Assembly: GCF_029369745.1 (NCBI RefSeq)
Contig: NZ_CP120210.1
Coordinates: forward strand, 5,642,001-5,706,000
DNA from: Amycolatopsis sp. QT-25
GTDB taxonomy: Bacteria > Actinomycetota > Actinomycetes > Mycobacteriales > Pseudonocardiaceae
DNA length: 64,000 nt
Direction of reading: 5' to 3'
A program made the translations under genes and the position numbers. This document shows, in pieces, positions 61,895 to 64,000 of the stretch. How positions within the stretch are numbered: the first letter of the stretch is position 1; each line of letters starts with the position of its first letter. The notes beneath the pieces are model-generated. The model was not told the DNA's origin, did no database searches, and saw only the letters and a program-made list of their open reading frames with translations.

Positions 61895-62884
61895 TCAAGC
61901 GGGCAGGATCGCCGCGATCTCCTCGGCGGACTCCGGGCCGAAGGCGTCCTTGAGGCGCCCCAGCACGTCGGCACGGTCGAAGGACCATTCCTGCGTGCCC
62001 ACCGTCTCCAGCACGAGCACGGCGATCAGCGAGCCCAGCTGCGCCGAACGCTCCAGGCTGAGGCCGCCGTCGATACCGGCGATGAACCCGGCGCGGAAGC
62101 CGTCGCCGACGCCGGTCGGGTCGACCTTGCCGCGTTCCGGGACGGCGCCGATCTGCAGCGCGAGACCGTCCTTGCCGAGGATCTCGACGCCCTTCTCCCC
62201 GAGCGTCGTGATCCGCATGCCGACACGGTCGAGGACGTCGGCCTCGGACCAGCCGGTCTTCTGGAGCAGCAGTTCCCATTCGTAGTCGTTGCTGAACAGG
62301 TATTTCGCGCCCTCGACGAAGGAGCGCACCTGTGCGCCGTCCATCCGGGCCAGCTGCTGCGAGGGGTCGACGGCGAAGGGGTAACCGCGCTGACGGCATT
62401 CTTGAGCGTGCCGGACCATGCCTTCGGGATCGTCCGGGCTGATCAGCACGAGCGACAGCGCGCCGGCGTGCGCGGCGACGGGCGCCAGTTCGATGTTGCG
62501 GGATTCGGACATCGCGCCGGCGTAGAAGGTGGCGATCTGGCAGAGGTCCTCGTCGGTGGTGCAGACGAAGCGGGCGGTGTGCGCCACTTCGGAGATCAGC
62601 ACGCCGGCGGTGTCGACGCCGTGCCGTTCGAGCCACGAGCGGTAGTCGGCGAAGTCGGCGCCCACCGCGCCGACCAGGATGGGGCGCTTGCCGAGTACGC
62701 CGAGACCGAAGGCGATGTTCGCGCCGATCCCGCCCCGCCGGACGACGAGGTCATCGGCCAGGAAGCTCAGGGACACCCGGTGCAGCTGCTCGGCGACGAG
62801 CTGCTCGGCGAACCTGCCAGGGAAGTGCATGAGGTGATCGGTTGCGATACTGCCGGATACCGCGATCCTGGCGCTGTCTGCCAC
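61895..62884 (-). CDS. adoK: PfkB-family sugar/nucleoside kinase, adenosine kinase-like
   Basis: 329 aa ribokinase-fold protein. N-terminal GSIATDHLMHFPGRF and GGIGANIAFGLG, and the C-terminal DPTGVGDGFRAGF with catalytic Asp261 (anion hole GVGD) mark PfkB kinases. Rv2202c, in the same place next to asnB in M. tuberculosis, was characterised as an adenosine kinase; orthology is inferred from position and sequence pattern. Confidence 0.88.
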   Translation of the reverse strand: MADSARIAVSGSIATDHLMHFPGRFAEQLVAEQLHRVSLSFLADDLVVRRGGIGANIAFGLGVLGKRPILVGAVGADFADYRSWLERHGVDTAGVLISEVAHTARFVCTTDEDLCQIATFYAGAMSESRNIELAPVAAHAGALSLVLISPDDPEGMVRHAQECRQRGYPFAVDPSQQLARMDGAQVRSFVEGAKYLFSNDYEWELLLQKTGWSEADVLDRVGMRITTLGEKGVEILGKDGLALQIGAVPERGKVDPTGVGDGFRAGFIAGIDGGLSLERSAQLGSLIAVLVLETVGTQEWSFDRADVLGRLKDAFGPESAEEIAAILPA

Positions 62885-62979
62885 CGGTTCTCCTTGATCG
62901 GTCGGCCTCGCCGGGGCGAGGACGGCTAAGTTACCCGCAGGTCATGCCCCATACGGGTTGCTTCGAGCATGGCCGTCGA

Positions 62980-62997
62980 CACTACCGGTTGGTAGTG
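62980..62997. promoter_or_regulatory. Inverted repeat upstream of the adenosine kinase-like gene
   Basis: CACTACC (62980-62986) and GGTAGTG (62991-62997) are exact inverted repeats with 4 bp between them, about 95 bp upstream of the kinase start and 38 bp before a small open frame. Could be an operator; no regulator is known. Confidence 0.35.
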
Positions 62998-63035
62998 GTG
63001 TCCTACTCCGCCACGAGTCATTAACTTTGTCGTTC

Positions 63036-63215
63036 GTGACCACTCCCGCGTATCACCTCGAGCCGGAATCGATCGGCGAACTCATCGCCGACTGTGCCGG
63101 TATCCCGTCGTCCCTCCAGGCCGAGAACCTGCCGCTGCCCCGGCAGAGCGCGCCGCCGTGGACCGTGGACGACCGGTGCCTCGCCCAGGTCGCCGATCTG
63201 GACGCCTACGTCTGA
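63036..63215 (+). CDS. Small hypothetical protein
   Basis: 59 aa from GTG 63036. No signal peptide or known motif; VTTPAYHLEPESIGELIADCAGIPSS in pieces suggests a short helix and a Pro-rich tail. It lies in the 416-bp gap between the divergent kinase and erpA regions; a terminator 29 bp beyond its stop supports an expressed gene. Could also be spurious. Confidence 0.45.
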   Translation: MTTPAYHLEPESIGELIADCAGIPSSLQAENLPLPRQSAPPWTVDDRCLAQVADLDAYV

Positions 63216-63244
63216 TCTCGCTGCATGTGACGAGCTCCGCGCAG

Positions 63245-63286
63245 GAAGAAGGGCCGCGAACCTGGTGAGGTTCGCGGCCCTTCTTC
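63245..63286. terminator. Strong bidirectional terminator before erpA 3' end
   Basis: 19-bp perfect stem (63245-63263 and 63268-63286) with a 4-nt loop, 14 bp beyond the erpA stop on the minus strand and after the small plus-strand frame. Confidence 0.8.
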
Positions 63287-63300
63287 ACGTCTGACGCGCG

Positions 63301-63678
63301 TCAGTGGAAGCTGTCGCCGCAGGCGCAGCTGCCGGTCGCGTTGGGGTTGTCGATCGTGAAGCCCTGTTTCTCGATCGAGTCGACGAAGTCGATCACGGCG
63401 CTCGACACGTACGGCGCGCTCATCCGGTCGACGGCCACGCGGAGCCCGTCGAAGTCACGGAACAGGTCGCCGTCGAGCGTGCGCTCGTCGAAGAACAGCT
63501 GGTAGCGGAGGCCGGCGCACCCACCGGGCTGGACGGCGATGCGCAGGTGCATGTCGTCACGGCCCTCCTGCTCGAGCAGGGCCTTCGCCTTGACGGCGGC
63601 GGCGTCGGTCAACGTGACGCCGTGGGTCTCCTCGGCGGTTTCGGCCTGAGCTGCGGCTGCCTGCTCAGCGGTCGTCAT
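63301..63678 (-). CDS. erpA: Iron-sulfur cluster insertion protein ErpA (HesB/IscA family)
   Basis: 125 aa from ATG 63678 with AGAGGGAGAA upstream. A-type carrier with the three ligand cysteines Cys54 (GGCAG), Cys118 and Cys120 (GSCACGDSF). It passes Fe-S clusters to apo-proteins such as NadA or BioB targets. The first ~20 residues are Ala/Glu rich and not conserved in the family. Corresponds to Rv2204c. Confidence 0.95.
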   Translation of the reverse strand: MTTAEQAAAAQAETAEETHGVTLTDAAAVKAKALLEQEGRDDMHLRIAVQPGGCAGLRYQLFFDERTLDGDLFRDFDGLRVAVDRMSAPYVSSAVIDFVDSIEKQGFTIDNPNATGSCACGDSFH

Positions 63679-63821
63679 GGTTCTCCCTCTGGTCGAACTC
63701 GCTGCGGGTACTCGTCTTGCACTTGGTCCAACACGTCGGAGTCCCGATCTGTTCCCCTCCATGGTGACATATCGCTCGGCCTGGTGCGTGCCACCGTGAC
63801 GCCCGCGACTACCCTGACGGG

Positions 63822-64000
63822 GTGAGGTTCCTGCGCCGTAGCACCACAGACTCCGCCACGACGGACACCGAGACGCCCGGTGACGAGGCCGTCGAGGTCC
63901 AGGCCAAGGCGTACACGCCCGGAAAGGGCAAGGCGACGCCCAAGCGGCGTGAGGCCGAGGCCAAGCGCCGCGGCCCGGTGGCGCCCCCACCGACCACCAT
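63822..64000 (+). CDS. DUF3043 domain protein (C-terminus outside window)
   Basis: The frame is open to the window end (about 59 codons visible). Start GTG 63822. KGKATPKRREAEAKRRGPVAPPP near the end, in pieces, is the typical N-terminal segment of DUF3043 membrane proteins; the membrane helices would follow beyond position 64000. Divergent from erpA with 143 bp between starts. Confidence 0.75.
   Translation, partial: MRFLRRSTTDSATTDTETPGDEAVEVQAKAYTPGKGKATPKRREAEAKRRGPVAPPPTT

Noticed and set aside
1..64000. CRISPR arrays, tRNA and rRNA genes
   Set aside because: No regularly spaced short repeats, cloverleaf or rRNA-like sequence was noticed; the repeats present are single palindromes.

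Overview
The window is about 64 kb of high-GC actinobacterial chromosome. Gene content and order point to the order Pseudonocardiales, most likely Amycolatopsis or a close relative. The evidence is frequent GTG and TTG starts, an ESX/type VII secretion (T7SS) locus, a mycobacterial-type qcrCAB-ctaE-ctaC-ctaF respiratory block, a PimB-like mannosyltransferase, NrtR-controlled nadABC and BsaP-assisted bioB. The genus is an inference from gene order and remembered family resemblance; no database search was run.

Region 1 (1-23,100) is a T7SS locus. Two tandem NarL-type response regulators are translationally coupled to eccB. EccE, eccD, a YbaB-like gene, a small Mog1/PsbP-like gene, three candidate large secreted proteins and the three-ATPase eccC follow. 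After a short stretch of other genes (a chloramphenicol phosphotransferase homologue, a secreted trypsin-like protease, a lipoprotein and a membrane protein) comes a substrate operon: two WXG100-size proteins, a 134-aa helical protein, a PPE-like protein, a DUF1023-type alpha/beta hydrolase and a small conserved protein. The block ends with a mycosin that has lost most of its catalytic residues. EccA and EspG are not seen here.

Region 2 (23,100-39,200) is cofactor metabolism. NadA-nadB-nadC overlap by 4 bp each and diverge from a Nudix-type NrtR regulator across a perfect inverted-repeat operator. A Lon N-domain protein, an M48 metalloprotease and a DUF2567 protein follow, then bsaP-bioB-bioD, two paralogous SulP-carbonic anhydrase fusions and bioA. 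BioF is absent from the window. The two bicarbonate-type transporters sit between bioA and bioD.

Region 3 (39,300-64,000) is an envelope and respiration block with the order known from Mycobacterium tuberculosis Rv2188c-Rv2204c: pimB, NlpC/P60 hydrolase, DnaQ/GIY-YIG nuclease, trpD, ctaE-qcrCAB, ctaF-ctaC, asnB, adenosine kinase-like gene and erpA. Two insertions interrupt this order. One is an IS30-family element that landed in a palindromic repeat next to qcrB. The other is a GlxA-cupin-GlxA-EamA cassette between trpD and ctaF.

A recurring feature is a set of long, nearly perfect intergenic palindromes (50-70 bp) in at least three sequence families. Most sit at 3' ends of genes, where they probably act as terminators. 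One was split by the IS30 element and one survives only as a half copy.
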